This document shows positions 18,630 to 28,756 of a stretch of DNA of 64,000 nucleotides, piece by piece. This DNA is from Deltaproteobacteria bacterium PRO3 (GTDB taxonomy: Bacteria; UBA10199; DSSB01). The notes beneath the pieces were generated by a model. The model was given only the letters and a program-made list of their open reading frames with translations, had not been told where the DNA came from and searched no databases. Numbering within the stretch: the first letter of the stretch is position 1; each line of letters starts with the position of its first letter. Location: assembly GCA_030263375.1 (NCBI GenBank), contig SZOV01000003.1, positions 1 through 64,000 on the forward strand, given 5' to 3'. Made by a program: the position numbers and the translations under genes.

Positions 18630-20635
18630 ACCTTCACCCCGACCGTCATCGCCACTTGTTCCAAGGCCTTGATCCGATCCCGCTTCTGCGCCGCCGTCTC
18701 GAAATCCAGGGCCTCGGCCGCCTTTTTCATTTCCTTGCGCAGGGCCTCGATCATGGCCGGGATCGCCTCGACCTCCACCGCCTCCGGCAGGCCCTCGGCC
18801 TCGGTGGGGACGGTGAAGTAGTCCTGCTCCTCGACGCTGGTCAGGATATCCTGGATATTCTTGCGAATCGTCTGCGGCGTGATGCCGTGCTCTTGGTTGT
18901 AGGCCTCCTGCAGCTGCCGGCGGCGCCGCGTCTCCTGAATAGCCTGGGCCATCGACTGCGTGACGTGGTCGGCGTAGAGGATGACGTGTCCGTTGACGTT
19001 GCGCGCCGCGCGCCCGAAGGTCTGGATGAAGGAGCGCGTCGAGCGCAGGAAGCCCTCTTTGTCCGCGTCGAGGATGGCCACTAGCGAGACCTCGGGCATG
19101 TCGAGTCCCTCGCGCAGCAGATTGATCCCGATCAGGACGTCGAACTCCCCCTTGCGCAGGTCGCGGATGATCGCCACCCGCTCGATGGTCTCGATGTCGG
19201 AGTGCAAATAGCGAACCTTCAAGCCGACCTCGCCGAAGTATTTCGCCAAATCCTCGGCCATCTTCTTGGTGAGGGTCGTCACCAGCACGCGCTCATCGCG
19301 GGCGATCCGTTTGCGGATCTCCTCGATCAGGTCGTCCACTTGGTCCTTGACCGGGCGGACGTCGACGGTCGGATCCAAAAGCCCGGTGGGTCGGATCACC
19401 TGCCGGACCACGGCGTCGCCGCTGTGTTCCAGCTCGTAAGGCCCCGGCGTCGCCGAGACATAGAGGATCTGGTCGGTCAGGCCCATGAATTCGTCGAAGC
19501 GCAGCGGCCGGTTGTCGAGGGCCGAGGGCAGCCGGAAGCCGTACTCGACGAGCGTGGTCTTGCGCGCTCGGTCCCCGTTATACATGCCCTGGACCTGAGG
19601 GACGGTGATGTGCGACTCGTCCAGGATCAAGAGGAATTCCTTCGGATAATAGTCGAGCAGGGTCGGCGGCGGCTGTCCCGCCTTGCGGCCGGTCAGGTGG
19701 CGGCTGTAGTTTTCGATGCCCTTGCAGAAGCCGATCTCTTCCATCATCTCGAGGTCGAAGCGGGTGCGCTGCTCGATGCGCTGCATCTCGAGCAGCTTGT
19801 TGTGCTCGTGGAAGAACTTGATCCTCTCCTCCAGCTCGGCGCGAATGTTAACCACCGCGCGCCTCATCGCGTCGTCCCAGGTGACGTAGTGGCTGGCCGG
19901 GTAGATAGCAATCTTCTCCAGCTGTTGGAGGGCCTTGCCGGTCAGCGGGTCGACCTCCTGAATCGACTCGACCTCGTCGCCGAAGAACTCGATGCGGATC
20001 GCCTTGTCCTCCTCGTGGGCGGGAAAGACCTCGACCACGTCGCCGCGCACGCGGAAGGTCCCGCGGTGGAAGTCGAAGTCGTTGCGCGTGTACTGGATCT
20101 TGGTCAGCTCCTTGAGCATTTCGTTGCGGTTCACCGAGCTCCCCGCCTCCACGAAGACGAGCAGGCCGTGGTAGGCCTCGGGCGAGCCCAGGCCGTAAAT
20201 GCAGCTCACCGAGGCGACGATGATGACGTCGTTGCGCTCGAGCAGGGCGCGGGTCGCGGCGTGGCGCATCTTGTCGATTTCCTCGTTGATCGAGGAGTCC
20301 TTCTCGATGAAGAGGTCCTGGGCCGGGACATAGGCCTCGGGCTGGTAGTAGTCGTAGTAGCTGACAAAGTATTCGACGGCGTTCTCGGGAAAGAGGTCCT
20401 TGAACTCGCGGTAGAGCTGGGCGGCCAGCGTCTTGTTGGGGGCCATCACCAGGGTGGGCTTCTGCACCCGCTGGATGACGTTGGCCATGGTGAAGGTCTT
20501 GCCGCTGCCGGTGACACCGAGCAGGGTTTGCTGCTTGCTGCCGCACGCGAACTCAGCGCTCAGCGCCTCGATGGCCCCCGGCTGGTCGCCGCGGGGTTTG
20601 AGGTCAGAGACGATTTGGAAGGGGCGAATCAACAT
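18626..20635 (-). CDS. uvrB: Excinuclease ABC subunit B
   Basis: This 669-residue protein shows all UvrB hallmarks: Walker [15 protein letters not shown], the beta-hairpin region [16 protein letters not shown]-type DESH, the helicase C-terminal motifs ([36 protein letters not shown]) and a C-terminal UVR domain ([22 protein letters not shown]) that binds UvrC. It verifies lesions and loads UvrC. The gene stands alone between the convergent glucan synthase and an inverted octamer array just upstream of its start. Confidence 0.97.
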   Translation of the reverse strand: MLIRPFQIVSDLKPRGDQPGAIEALSAEFACGSKQQTLLGVTGSGKTFTMANVIQRVQKPTLVMAPNKTLAAQLYREFKDLFPENAVEYFVSYYDYYQPEAYVPAQDLFIEKDSSINEEIDKMRHAATRALLERNDVIIVASVSCIYGLGSPEAYHGLLVFVEAGSSVNRNEMLKELTKIQYTRNDFDFHRGTFRVRGDVVEVFPAHEEDKAIRIEFFGDEVESIQEVDPLTGKALQQLEKIAIYPASHYVTWDDAMRRAVVNIRAELEERIKFFHEHNKLLEMQRIEQRTRFDLEMMEEIGFCKGIENYSRHLTGRKAGQPPPTLLDYYPKEFLLILDESHITVPQVQGMYNGDRARKTTLVEYGFRLPSALDNRPLRFDEFMGLTDQILYVSATPGPYELEHSGDAVVRQVIRPTGLLDPTVDVRPVKDQVDDLIEEIRKRIARDERVLVTTLTKKMAEDLAKYFGEVGLKVRYLHSDIETIERVAIIRDLRKGEFDVLIGINLLREGLDMPEVSLVAILDADKEGFLRSTRSFIQTFGRAARNVNGHVILYADHVTQSMAQAIQETRRRRQLQEAYNQEHGITPQTIRKNIQDILTSVEEQDYFTVPTEAEGLPEAVEVEAIPAMIEALRKEMKKAAEALDFETAAQKRDRIKALEQVAMTVGVKV

Positions 20636-20641
20636 AGAATC

Positions 20642-20750
20642 AAGTGCCTAAGTGCTTAAGTGCCTAAGTTTCTTTCGCCAAATTTTTTATATTTAAACCT
20701 CTAGGCACAGATCAACTTTGACACTTAGACACTTAGGCACTTCGACACTT
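20642..20750. repeat. Inverted arrays of an 8-base repeat (AAGTGCCT-like)
   Basis: The left arm at 20642-20673 is four head-to-tail octamers: AAGTGCCT, AAGTGCTT, AAGTGCCT, AAGTTTCT. The right arm at 20719-20750 is four octamers in the opposite orientation: TGACACTT, AGACACTT, AGGCACTT, CGACACTT. They flank an AT-rich 45-base centre. The arms can pair as a long imperfect cruciform. It lies upstream of uvrB (start 20635) and just downstream of the membrane-protein stop (20753). Its length and lack of unique spacers exclude CRISPR; it may be a REP-like or mobile intergenic repeat. Confidence 0.85.
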
Positions 20751-20752
20751 CT

Positions 20753-21292
20753 TCATACAGGTATCTTCAAATACACCCGCACGATGCGCTTAAGCAAGGT
20801 TCCGCCCGAGTGGATGATCCAGACCGCCAAAAACACGCGCAGCAGCTTGGCCGCCACGACGATCCCGTAGACCGCCCAGGGATTCATCCCGATCATGGCG
20901 GCGGCGATGGCGCCGATCACGCAGGGCACGACGGTGAAGACGCTGATCGTCAGCTCGAGGTAGCCGTAAGCCTGGGCGTGCTGCACGATGTCGTTCACGC
21001 CGGAATACAGGGAATTGTTGTTCACCAGGGTGTCGAGATAGCCGTGCAGGAAGGTGTAACTCGCTAACACCACCAGTCCCAATCCGGCCACAACGCCGAG
21101 GACGGAGGCGATGAGCCACTTCACGACGTGTCTCGGACGGATCGCGACGGTGGTACCCAGGAGGCTGTCGCAGGGAATAAAGACGAAGAGGCTGTCGAGG
21201 AAGAACAGGAGGAAAAAAACCGGCGCCACCCACTTGGCGTCGGCGTGCTCGGCGATCCTCTGCGCGTAACGGGCGATCCTGTCCTTCCCCAT
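20753..21292 (-). CDS. YqaA/VTT-like small membrane protein
   Basis: This 179-residue protein has four to five hydrophobic segments: VAPVFFLLFFLDSLFVFIPCD, VKWLIASVLGVVAGLGLVVL, LELTISVFTVVPCVIGAIAAAMIG and VYGIVVAAKLLRVFLAVW. The proline-rich re-entrant-like loops (FIPCDSLLG and VVPCVIGAI) resemble the YqaA/DedA (VTT) group, proposed lipid scramblases or transporters. The match is to general layout rather than a decisive motif. It starts seven bases after the cysS stop with AGGTGG in front, so it is the last gene of the ispDF-gltX-cysS operon. Confidence 0.5.
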   Translation of the reverse strand: MGKDRIARYAQRIAEHADAKWVAPVFFLLFFLDSLFVFIPCDSLLGTTVAIRPRHVVKWLIASVLGVVAGLGLVVLASYTFLHGYLDTLVNNNSLYSGVNDIVQHAQAYGYLELTISVFTVVPCVIGAIAAAMIGMNPWAVYGIVVAAKLLRVFLAVWIIHSGGTLLKRIVRVYLKIPV

Positions 21293-21299
21293 AATCCAC

Positions 21300-22748
21300 C
21301 TATTTCGCCTTCCAGGTGGTCGTCCCGTCCGGTTTGTCCTCGAGGAGGATGCCTTGGGCGGAGAGTTCGTCTCGGATGCGGTCGGACATCTTGAAATCCT
21401 TGTTGCGGCGGGCTTCCTTGCGCTCCGCGATCTTTTGCAGGATCTCGGCCTCGCTCAAGGCCCCTTGGCTTAAGGTGAAGCGCTTGCGCGTCTCGAAATA
21501 GGCTTGGGGCGACTGGGCAAAAAGCCCCAGACAGGCGCCGACCCGCGCCAGGGCATTCTTGACCTCGGCGCGGTATTTTTCAAGGTGGGAGGCCGAGGGG
21601 CCGGCGTCGAGGAACTTGTTGATCTCGCGCACCAGCTCGAAGCAAACGCCCAGCACCTGGGCGCTGTTGAAGTCGTCGTCCATCGCGTCCTCGAAGGCGG
21701 CCGGAAAATCTTCCACGGCAGACCATGCCGATTCCGGCCCCGCCCCGTCCCGGCCCGGGCCGCATTCCTCCAACCTTTGCAAGGTCTGGTAGACGCGGTC
21801 GACCGCCGCCAAGGCCTCCTTCATGTTGCCCTCGTTGAAGTCCAGCGGCGAACGGTAATGCGCGGAAAGCAGGAAGTAGCGGATCGCCTCGTGCGGATAC
21901 TGGGCCAGAACGTCGCGGATGGTCAAAAAATTTCCCGTCGACTTGCTCATCTTGTCGGCGTTGAGATTGACGAAGCCGTTGTGCAGCCAATATTTGACGA
22001 AGGGTTTCTCGAAGGCGCCCTCGGACTGGGCGCGTTCGTTCTCGTGGTGGGGAAAGATCAGGTCGCGGCCGCCGCCGTGGATGTCGAGCGAGGGGCCGAG
22101 CAGCTTGGTGCTCATCGCCGAGCACTCGATGTGCCAGCCGGGGCGGCCCTGCCCCCAGGGCGAGGCCCACTCCGGCTCGCCGGGCTTGGCGGCCTTCCAG
22201 AGGGCGAAATCCAGCGGGTCTTTCTTGGCCTCTTGCACCTCGACGCGGGCGCCGGCCTCGAGCTCCTCGAGGTTCTTCTGCGCCAGCTCGCCGTAGGTCG
22301 GGAACTTCCGCACCGAGTAAAAGACGTCGCCCTTGGCGGGATAGGCGATGCCCTTCTCGACCAGCTTGGCGATGATCGCCTGCATCTCGGCGATGTAGTC
22401 GGTCGCGCGGGGCTCGTCGCCGGGCGCTTGATTGCCCAAGGCCTTCATGTCTTCCAAAAAGGCCTGGATGAAGAACTCGGCCACCTGCTTCCAGTCTTGG
22501 CCTCGCTCATGGGCGCGCTTGATGATCTTGTCGTCGATGTCCGTGAAGTTGCGGACGTAGCGGACCTCGTAGCCCTTGAACTTGAGGTAGCGGTAGATGA
22601 CGTCGAAGACGACCGAGGCCCGGGCGTGGCCCAGGTGGCAGTAGTCGTAGGCGGTGATCCCGCAGACGTACATCGCGACGCGCGGCGGGTTCAGGGGTTG
22701 GAAGTCTTCTTTATTGCGGCTTTTCGTGTTGTAGATTCTCAAAGGCAC
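21300..22748 (-). CDS. cysS: Cysteinyl-tRNA synthetase
   Basis: This 482-residue class Ia synthetase has the HIGH motif variant (YVCGITAYDYCHLGHARA, including the zinc cysteine), the ERAQSEG region and KMSKS (ADKMSKSTGNFLTI). It charges tRNA(Cys) with cysteine. Its ATG lies 38 bases inside the 3' end of gltX. The N-terminal [13 protein letters not shown] is conserved in the family, so the overlap is real rather than a start error. Confidence 0.97.
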   Translation of the reverse strand: MPLRIYNTKSRNKEDFQPLNPPRVAMYVCGITAYDYCHLGHARASVVFDVIYRYLKFKGYEVRYVRNFTDIDDKIIKRAHERGQDWKQVAEFFIQAFLEDMKALGNQAPGDEPRATDYIAEMQAIIAKLVEKGIAYPAKGDVFYSVRKFPTYGELAQKNLEELEAGARVEVQEAKKDPLDFALWKAAKPGEPEWASPWGQGRPGWHIECSAMSTKLLGPSLDIHGGGRDLIFPHHENERAQSEGAFEKPFVKYWLHNGFVNLNADKMSKSTGNFLTIRDVLAQYPHEAIRYFLLSAHYRSPLDFNEGNMKEALAAVDRVYQTLQRLEECGPGRDGAGPESAWSAVEDFPAAFEDAMDDDFNSAQVLGVCFELVREINKFLDAGPSASHLEKYRAEVKNALARVGACLGLFAQSPQAYFETRKRFTLSQGALSEAEILQKIAERKEARRNKDFKMSDRIRDELSAQGILLEDKPDGTTTWKAK

Positions 22749-24168
22749 TGCGAACTCTTTCTAGGACTTGGGTCTTGCCGAGCGCGGTCACCAGCGCGGC
22801 GAGCTCGGGACCTTCCGTCCCCCCCGTCAGGGCCACGCGGACCGGCATGAACAATTTCTTGCCCTTAATCTTGGTCTTCTTCTTGAGCTCCTCGAGGATC
22901 TGTTCGTAGCTCGCCGCGTTCATCTCGTCCTCGCGGGCCTCGATGAGCTTGGCCAGGGTCTCGAGGACCTTGCGGCTCTCGGGGGCGTTCAAGACCTCGC
23001 GGGCCTCGTCGTTTTGCGGCTGAGGATGGCCGAGGAGCAGGCCCATCCATCCCGGGATTTCCGAAAAATTCTTTACGTTGGGACGCAGGGCGAGCAGGAC
23101 CTTGCGGAGATTTTCCTCGGGGGTCTGTCCCGGGGCGAAATTCGCCGCGGCCAAGGCTTCGCGGGCCTTCGCGAGGTAGTCCTCCTCGCTGAGCTGCATC
23201 ATGTAGACCTGGTTGATGTGGTCGAGCTTGGCCCAGTCGAAGATCGCGCTGCTGCGCGAGACGCGGCCTAAGTCGAAGCTCTCGACGAGCTTCTCGGGCG
23301 GAACGATGTCCTTGCCTTCGGGCGGCGCCCAGCCAAGCAGGGCCAGGTAGTTGAGGATGGCCGGCGGCAGATAGCCCTTCGCTTTCAGCTCGCCCACCGA
23401 GGTGCTGCCGTTGCGCTTGGAGAGCAACGTGTGGTCGGGCCCGAGGATGAGCGGGAGATGGGCGAATTGCGGCGGAGTGAAGCCAAGGGCCCTCTGCAAA
23501 AGAATCTGCCGGGGCGCGTTGGACATGCCGTCCTCGCCGCGGATCACGTGGCTGATCTGCATCAGGCAATCGTCGATCGCGCAGGCGAAGAGGTAGAGCG
23601 GCAGTTCGTTGGAGCGCGCGATGACGAAGTCGCCGATGGTCAGGGTGTCGAAGACCTTCTCGCCGTAGACCAGGTCGGTGAACTTGACGATCTCGCGCTC
23701 GACCTTGAATCGATAGGTATGCGCGGTGCCGGCCTCAAGCTTGGCCTTGCGGTCCTCGGCGGAGAGCTCGCGGCACTTCCCGCTGTAGCGGTAGGGCTTG
23801 CCGCTGGCCATGGCCTTGCGGCGCTCGGCCTCGAGGTCTTCCTGGGTGCAGAAGCAGGGATAGACCTGGCCCTGGGCCTCGAGCTGCTGCAGGTATTTCT
23901 TGTAGATGTTGAGGCGCTCGCTCTGCCGGTAGGGGCCGAAATCGCCGCCGCGGTCGGGACCCTCGTCGTAGCTCAGGCCCAGCCACTTCAGGTCTTCGAG
24001 GATGGCGGCCTCGTAATTCTCTTGGGAGCGCTCTTGGTCCGTATCTTCGATGCGCAGGATCAGCTTGCCGCCCTGGCGCCGGGCGAAGAGGAAATTGAAC
24101 AGGGCGGTGCGGACGTTCCCCTGATGGAGCAGCCCCGTGGGACTGGGGGCGAAACGGACTCGGATCAT
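22711..24168 (-). CDS. gltX: Glutamyl-tRNA synthetase
   Basis: This 485-residue class Ib synthetase has its first signature as [22 protein letters not shown], with HQGN in place of the common HIGG. The zinc-like group [13 protein letters not shown] and the KLSKR-type motif [15 protein letters not shown] are intact. With gatAB in the same window, the organism probably makes Gln-tRNA by the indirect route, in which GluRS also charges tRNA(Gln). The start ATG overlaps the ispDF stop (ATGA). Confidence 0.96.
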   Translation of the reverse strand: MIRVRFAPSPTGLLHQGNVRTALFNFLFARRQGGKLILRIEDTDQERSQENYEAAILEDLKWLGLSYDEGPDRGGDFGPYRQSERLNIYKKYLQQLEAQGQVYPCFCTQEDLEAERRKAMASGKPYRYSGKCRELSAEDRKAKLEAGTAHTYRFKVEREIVKFTDLVYGEKVFDTLTIGDFVIARSNELPLYLFACAIDDCLMQISHVIRGEDGMSNAPRQILLQRALGFTPPQFAHLPLILGPDHTLLSKRNGSTSVGELKAKGYLPPAILNYLALLGWAPPEGKDIVPPEKLVESFDLGRVSRSSAIFDWAKLDHINQVYMMQLSEEDYLAKAREALAAANFAPGQTPEENLRKVLLALRPNVKNFSEIPGWMGLLLGHPQPQNDEAREVLNAPESRKVLETLAKLIEAREDEMNAASYEQILEELKKKTKIKGKKLFMPVRVALTGGTEGPELAALVTALGKTQVLERVRSAFENLQHEKPQ

Positions 24169-25352
24169 GGTGGACTCCCTCTCTTCTGCAACAGGACCAC
24201 GGCGCGCGCCGCGAGGCCCTGCATGGTACCGGTGAATCCCAGGCCCTCCTCGGTCGTCGCCTTGACGCTGACCCGGTCGACCGGGACGCCCAAGGCGGCC
24301 GCGATGATCTCCCGCATCTGGGGGATGTGGGGGGCCAGCTTGGGCCGTTGACAGACCACCGTAGCATCGACGTTGGCGACGGTAAAACCCTTATTTTGCA
24401 CCCGGCGTGTCACCTCGGCCAGCAGGACGCGGCTGGAGACGCCCTTGAATTGCGGGTCGGTGTCGGGGAAGTGCTTGCCCAGATCGCCCTCGGCGGCCGC
24501 GCCCAGCATCGCGTCGCAGATCGCGTGCAGCAGGGCGTCGGCGTCAGAATGGCCCTGCAGGCCCTGCTCGAAGGGGACCTTGACGCCGCCCAAAATCAGG
24601 TCGCGGCCCGGGACGAAGGCGTGGACGTCATAGCCCTCGCCGATGCGGAATTCTTGGCTCATAACGGACTTTCTTTTCTCCAGCAGGGCCGCGGCCATCT
24701 CGAGGTCCTCGGCCCGGGTGATCTTGAAGTTGGCGACCGAGCCCTCGACCAGGCGCACCTTGTGGCCCATGCCCTCGACCAGCCCCGCCTCGTCGGTGGC
24801 GTCCATACCCTTGGCCTCGGCCCACTCCAGGGCCTCGTCGAGGAGGCTTTTGGAAAAGGCCTGGGGGGTCTGAATTTGATAGAGGCGGTCCCGCGAGACC
24901 GTCTTTTGCACGTATTGCCGCTCGTCGCTCTTCTTGAGCGTGTCGGCCACCGGCACGGCGGTCACGGCGGCGCCGGTCTCTTGGACCCCGGCCAGGGTGC
25001 GGCGCAGGATCTCCTCGGTGACGAGCGGCCGGGCGACGTCGTGGATGAGGATCCATTCGGCCTGACCGTCGACCAGCTGCAGGCCCTTCTGAACCGATTT
25101 CTGCCGGGTCAGCCCGCCCGCAGTCACCCGGACCCGGGACCAGGGTCCCTGTTGCAGCCGGGCCTTCCACTCGGAAACGAAGTCCTGGGGAAGCACCAAG
25201 ACCACCCCTTCGAAGAGGGGACTCGCGGCGAAGAGCTCCAAGGCGTATTCGAGGACTTGGCGTCCCGCCAGCGGCAGGAACTGCTTCGGCACCTGGGCCC
25301 CGAAGCGGGTACCCGTCCCCCCCGCCACCAGAATCGCCCACACGGAATTCAT
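24165..25352 (-). CDS. ispDF: Bifunctional IspD/IspF isoprenoid enzyme
   Basis: This 395-residue fusion has two parts. Residues 1-225 are IspD ([30 protein letters not shown]-like [10 protein letters not shown]), which makes CDP-methylerythritol. Residues 235-395 are IspF ([17 protein letters not shown] with zinc ligands D and H, then [19 protein letters not shown] and DIGKHFPDT-like [10 protein letters not shown]), which forms methylerythritol 2,4-cyclodiphosphate. Both belong to the MEP pathway; the kinase IspE between them is not in the window. The ATG at 25352 sits nine bases after AAGGGG; the TTG at 25361 abuts it and is rejected. Confidence 0.96.
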   Translation of the reverse strand: MNSVWAILVAGGTGTRFGAQVPKQFLPLAGRQVLEYALELFAASPLFEGVVLVLPQDFVSEWKARLQQGPWSRVRVTAGGLTRQKSVQKGLQLVDGQAEWILIHDVARPLVTEEILRRTLAGVQETGAAVTAVPVADTLKKSDERQYVQKTVSRDRLYQIQTPQAFSKSLLDEALEWAEAKGMDATDEAGLVEGMGHKVRLVEGSVANFKITRAEDLEMAAALLEKRKSVMSQEFRIGEGYDVHAFVPGRDLILGGVKVPFEQGLQGHSDADALLHAICDAMLGAAAEGDLGKHFPDTDPQFKGVSSRVLLAEVTRRVQNKGFTVANVDATVVCQRPKLAPHIPQMREIIAAALGVPVDRVSVKATTEEGLGFTGTMQGLAARAVVLLQKRGSPP

Positions 25353-25507
25353 GAAAATCAACCCCTTAACCCGGTATTACTAAAGCTTTATGAGACGTAA
25401 CAACGGTCCCGCAGGACCGCCGCCAAAGATGAGAAACGTGGGATAAGGATGTAGCGACCCGCGGGGTATTTGTCAAACCGAAGCATTTTTGCTGTTATCC
25501 GCCCTCG

Positions 25508-26482
25508 ATGAGAACCGCCTGGACCTGTACCAAAAAAGGACTCACGCTGACCGCCCACCCTCCTCAAGCAGGAGACAAGATCCTGCGCTGTCGGCTGGAT
25601 TTGACCGAGGGAGCCTCGGACACCCCGGTAACCGTGGGACTGGGGATGATCTCCAAGAAGCACAAGGCCTTTCCCATTCCGGAGCCCTGGATGTGCGAAA
25701 AGGAGGCCCCTCCCCTCCGCGTTGTCCTAAAACCCGGCCCCGACGGCGGCGCCGAGTTCGAGCTTCCCATCCCGCCTTGGATAACGCCCTTCACGGGCGA
25801 GTGGCTCGAGATCGCCGTCACCGTCCTCGCGAGAACCCAAGACGGAACCACCATCCGCCTGGTGCTCGAAGGGATGCAGCCGCCCCGCGACATCCAGTAC
25901 CGTTTGGTCGGCCTGCCGGCCGAACATTCTCTGAATCCTCCGCTCTCCCCCTGGTTCTTCGGCTTTTTTCTGACGGCGACGCTGTTGCTGATTTTTCTCG
26001 GGTTCTGGAATTCGAATCCCGACTTTCACAAGGCGGCGGTGGGCGCCGGCATCGTCGCCTTCTCACTGGCCTGGATCGCGATACCGCGGGCGCGGCGCTG
26101 GCGGCGCCTGGGAGGACTGCGGATGCGGGCCGAGCGGGTCGGCGAGGGGGCCGAGGCCCGGCTGCGGGTTTCCGGCCGAGGCGACAAGGTCACCGGGGAG
26201 GGTCGGGCGCGCTTGGTGGCGCGGGAGTTCGTCTATTCCGAGTCGAGCCTGTCGAAATTCAACCCCATCGCCTCCGTGGAAGTCCCGCTGCGCCCCTCGG
26301 TCTCGGGCGGTTTCCAAGCCGAGCTTCCCTATCCCGCGCGGGAGATGGCGCCGCCTTCGCTGGTCCTCAGCCGAGCCCAAACCAGGCACGGCATCCTTTG
26401 GGAGGTGGAATTCGAGTTGGAAAGCAAGCGCGGCGGGACCGGAAAGGCGGAGCTCCCCCTCTCGGTGGCCGCCGAGGCATAA
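25508..26482 (+). CDS. Membrane protein with two central helices, function unknown
   Basis: This 324-residue protein was not recognised. Residues 1-145 form a beta-rich soluble region, possibly outside the membrane, though there is no signal peptide. Two adjacent membrane helices lie at about 149-167 (WFFGFFLTATLLLIFLGFW) and 176-193 (AAVGAGIVAFSLAWIAIP). Residues 196-324 form a second beta-rich region after an arginine-rich RARRWRR turn. No nucleotide-binding or catalytic motif is visible. It is followed at once by a strong terminator. Confidence 0.6.
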   Translation: MRTAWTCTKKGLTLTAHPPQAGDKILRCRLDLTEGASDTPVTVGLGMISKKHKAFPIPEPWMCEKEAPPLRVVLKPGPDGGAEFELPIPPWITPFTGEWLEIAVTVLARTQDGTTIRLVLEGMQPPRDIQYRLVGLPAEHSLNPPLSPWFFGFFLTATLLLIFLGFWNSNPDFHKAAVGAGIVAFSLAWIAIPRARRWRRLGGLRMRAERVGEGAEARLRVSGRGDKVTGEGRARLVAREFVYSESSLSKFNPIASVEVPLRPSVSGGFQAELPYPAREMAPPSLVLSRAQTRHGILWEVEFELESKRGGTGKAELPLSVAAEA

Positions 26483-26485
26483 AAA

Positions 26486-26516
26486 AACCCCCTCCGCAGC
26501 GCGAAGGGGGTCTTTT
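26486..26516. terminator. Bidirectional Rho-independent terminator
   Basis: Stem ACCCCCT at 26487-26493 pairs with AGGGGGT at 26505-26511. An inner CGC/GCG stem surrounds an AGC loop. A run of A residues precedes it and TCTTTT follows. It lies between the convergent stops of the 25508 gene and cdnL and can serve both. Confidence 0.9.
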
Positions 26517-26531
26517 AAAAAACAACGGAAT

Positions 26532-27056
26532 TTAGGCCGACTTGAAGATCTCGTTGATCTCTTCCTCGATCTCGTCTTCCTCGCGGGCCTCGCAGATCGC
26601 CAGCTCTTTGATGAGCAGGGACTTGGCGGTGTCGAGCATCTTGCGCTCGCCGAAGCTGAGTTCTTTCTTGAACTTCAGCAGGCTAAGATCCCGCAAAACC
26701 TCGGCAATTTCGTAAACCGATCCCGTCTTGATCTTGTCCATGTACTCGCGGTAGCGGCGGTTCCAGGTTTGGTTGTCAATGTGGACGTCGCGCTGCTTGA
26801 GGATCTCGTAGACGTCATCGACCTCTTGGTCGGAGATGACCTCGCGCAGGCCCACCGCGTTGACGTTGGCGGTCGGGACCATGATCTTCATGCCGCTGTC
26901 GAGGATCTGGAGGACGTAGAAGGTCTGCTTGGCCCCCATGATCTCCTTGCTCTCGATGCTCTTGACCTCGCCGACGCCATGGGCCGGGTAGACCGCCTTA
27001 TCGCCAACTTTGAAGGGAAGTTCGGAAAATGCTTGCTTAGCTAGACCCTTGGCCAT
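26532..27056 (-). CDS. cdnL: CarD/CdnL-family RNA polymerase-binding regulator
   Basis: This 174-residue protein has an N-terminal CarD_CdnL_TRCF RNA-polymerase interaction domain (FKVGDKAVYPAHGVGEVKSIES, then MKIMVPTANVNAVGLREVIS). A helical C-terminal domain carries the conserved TWNRRYREYMDKI, whose tryptophan wedges the upstream edge of the promoter bubble in known homologues. These proteins stabilise open complexes at housekeeping promoters and are frequent in myxobacteria and relatives, actinobacteria and firmicutes. The start at 27056 has AGGAGG eight bases upstream; the upstream ATG would swallow this site. Confidence 0.95.
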   Translation of the reverse strand: MAKGLAKQAFSELPFKVGDKAVYPAHGVGEVKSIESKEIMGAKQTFYVLQILDSGMKIMVPTANVNAVGLREVISDQEVDDVYEILKQRDVHIDNQTWNRRYREYMDKIKTGSVYEIAEVLRDLSLLKFKKELSFGERKMLDTAKSLLIKELAICEAREEDEIEEEINEIFKSA

Positions 27057-27326
27057 GGAGCCAACCTCCTGAGTATGCATCGGAACGGTTTTTGAATGAC
27101 AGGGACGGAGGCTTGTATCACAGAGCCCTCCCCAGCGTCAACGCTGGAGGTAACGCCACGTGTCATTCTCGGGCACGCCCCGGCGGACCCTTTGCGGAAC
27201 GGAATAAAAATTGCAAAGGATAACCGCTAGATAGTAAATTAACCGAAAAAACTTCTTTCTATTTAAATTTATCGACCCGCACCCGGAAAAGTTGTCGGGC
27301 AAAACCTAAAAAACGAAGGTCTAAGC

Positions 27327-28649
27327 ATGCGAGTTCTGCGAAAAAACAGCCTGGATGTCCTGATGGATAAGATTCAGCGGCGTTCTGCCCGGGTGGGCGT
27401 CATCGGCCTGGGCTACGTAGGCCTGCCCCTGGCGGTGGCCTTCGCCGAGGCGGGTTTCGAGGTGACCGGGATCGACGTCGACGGCGGCAAGGTCGCCGCC
27501 CTGAAGGCGGGGCGCAACTACATCCCGGACATCCCCGACCGCCTGGTCCGGGACCTGGTCCGGGCCGGCAAGCTCAAGGCCACGCAGGACTTCGGCCTCG
27601 CCCGGAAGCTGGACTGCATCTCGATCTGCGTCCCCACACCCCTGCGCAAGACCCGGGACCCCGATATCTCCTACATTGTCCACGCGACCGAAGAGCTGAA
27701 AAAGACCTTGCGCGCCGGCCAGCTGATCGTCCTGGAGAGCACGACCTATCCGGGCACCACCGAGGAGCTGGTCCTGCCGCAACTACAGTCCGCCAAATTC
27801 CGAGCCGGGAAGGACTTCTTCCTCACCTTCTCCCCCGAGCGCATCGACCCGGGCAACCCGCGCTTCGGCCTGAAAAACACCCCCAAGATCATCGGGGGCA
27901 TCACCGCGGCCTGCACCCAGGCCGGCGCAGCGTTGTATCGCAACGTCGCCGATAAGGTCATAACTGTAAGCAGCTCGCAAACGGCGGAAATGGTCAAGCT
28001 CCTCGAAAATACCTTCCGCGCGGTCAACATCGGCCTGGTCAACGAGATCGCGCAGATCTGCGACAAGCTCAAGATCAATACCTGGGAGGTGATCGACGCG
28101 GCGGCCTCCAAACCCTTCGGCTTCATGCCCTTCTATCCCGGTCCGGGCCTGGGCGGGCATTGCATCCCCGTCGACCCGCATTACCTCTCCTGGAAGCTGC
28201 GCAGCATGAACTACACGACGCGCTTCATCGAACTGGCCAGCGAGATCAACCAGGAGATGCCGCACTACGTCTTCCAAAAAATCCAATCCGCGTTGAACGA
28301 GCGGAGGCGGGCCCTCAAGGGCGCGCGCATCCTGCTGCTGGGCGTGGCCTACAAGAAAAACGTCTCCGACGTCCGCGAGTCGCCGGCCTACGAGGTGGCC
28401 AAGCTGTTGGAGGAGGCCGGCGCCAAAGTGAGCTATTCCGACCCCCATGTCCCGCAGTGGAAGACCGAGGGCGCCGGCTACCGCTCGCAGCCCTTAAGCC
28501 CCGCTGCGCTTAAAAATTGCGACTGCGCGGTCATCCTCACCGACCACCAGGACTTCGACTACCGCCGGATCGTCGCCCAGGCCCCGCTGATCGTGGACAC
28601 GCGGAACGCGACCAAGGGGCTTCCGCAGAAGAAGGTTGTCCGGCTTTGA
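27327..28649 (+). CDS. Nucleotide-sugar 6-dehydrogenase (UDP-HexNAc dehydrogenase type)
   Basis: This 440-residue protein has an N-terminal NAD Rossmann motif VGVIGLGYVGLPLAVAFAEAG, the ESTTYPGTTEE segment, the middle-domain EMVKLLENTFRAVNIGLVNE and the catalytic cysteine loop GPGLGGHCIPVDPHYLSW. A C-terminal UDP-binding domain has GVAYKKNVSDVRESPA. The VPTPLRKTRDPD segment is typical of UDP-GlcNAc/UDP-ManNAc dehydrogenases (WbpA/WecC group) rather than UDP-glucose dehydrogenase. It would make an acidic sugar for surface polysaccharide. GAAGG precedes the ATG. No glycosyltransferase cluster is adjacent. Confidence 0.92.
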   Translation: MRVLRKNSLDVLMDKIQRRSARVGVIGLGYVGLPLAVAFAEAGFEVTGIDVDGGKVAALKAGRNYIPDIPDRLVRDLVRAGKLKATQDFGLARKLDCISICVPTPLRKTRDPDISYIVHATEELKKTLRAGQLIVLESTTYPGTTEELVLPQLQSAKFRAGKDFFLTFSPERIDPGNPRFGLKNTPKIIGGITAACTQAGAALYRNVADKVITVSSSQTAEMVKLLENTFRAVNIGLVNEIAQICDKLKINTWEVIDAAASKPFGFMPFYPGPGLGGHCIPVDPHYLSWKLRSMNYTTRFIELASEINQEMPHYVFQKIQSALNERRRALKGARILLLGVAYKKNVSDVRESPAYEVAKLLEEAGAKVSYSDPHVPQWKTEGAGYRSQPLSPAALKNCDCAVILTDHQDFDYRRIVAQAPLIVDTRNATKGLPQKKVVRL

Positions 28650-28756
28650 CGGGAAAAACCAAGTGCGATCGGGTCACGGAGCCTAGCCCCAAGTCCGACG
28701 CCCTCTCGCTCCAATTCGCTCTAGACTCCCCCCTCCGCCTCGGCTAAGGCCGGGAC

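Noticed and set aside
20642-20750. CRISPR array
   Set aside because: Units are only eight bases, have no spacers between them and are mirrored; no cas gene is nearby.
25404-25419. CGGTCC-CGCA-GGACCG hairpin upstream of ispDF
   Set aside because: No T-tract in either direction and no riboswitch-like context; probably incidental.
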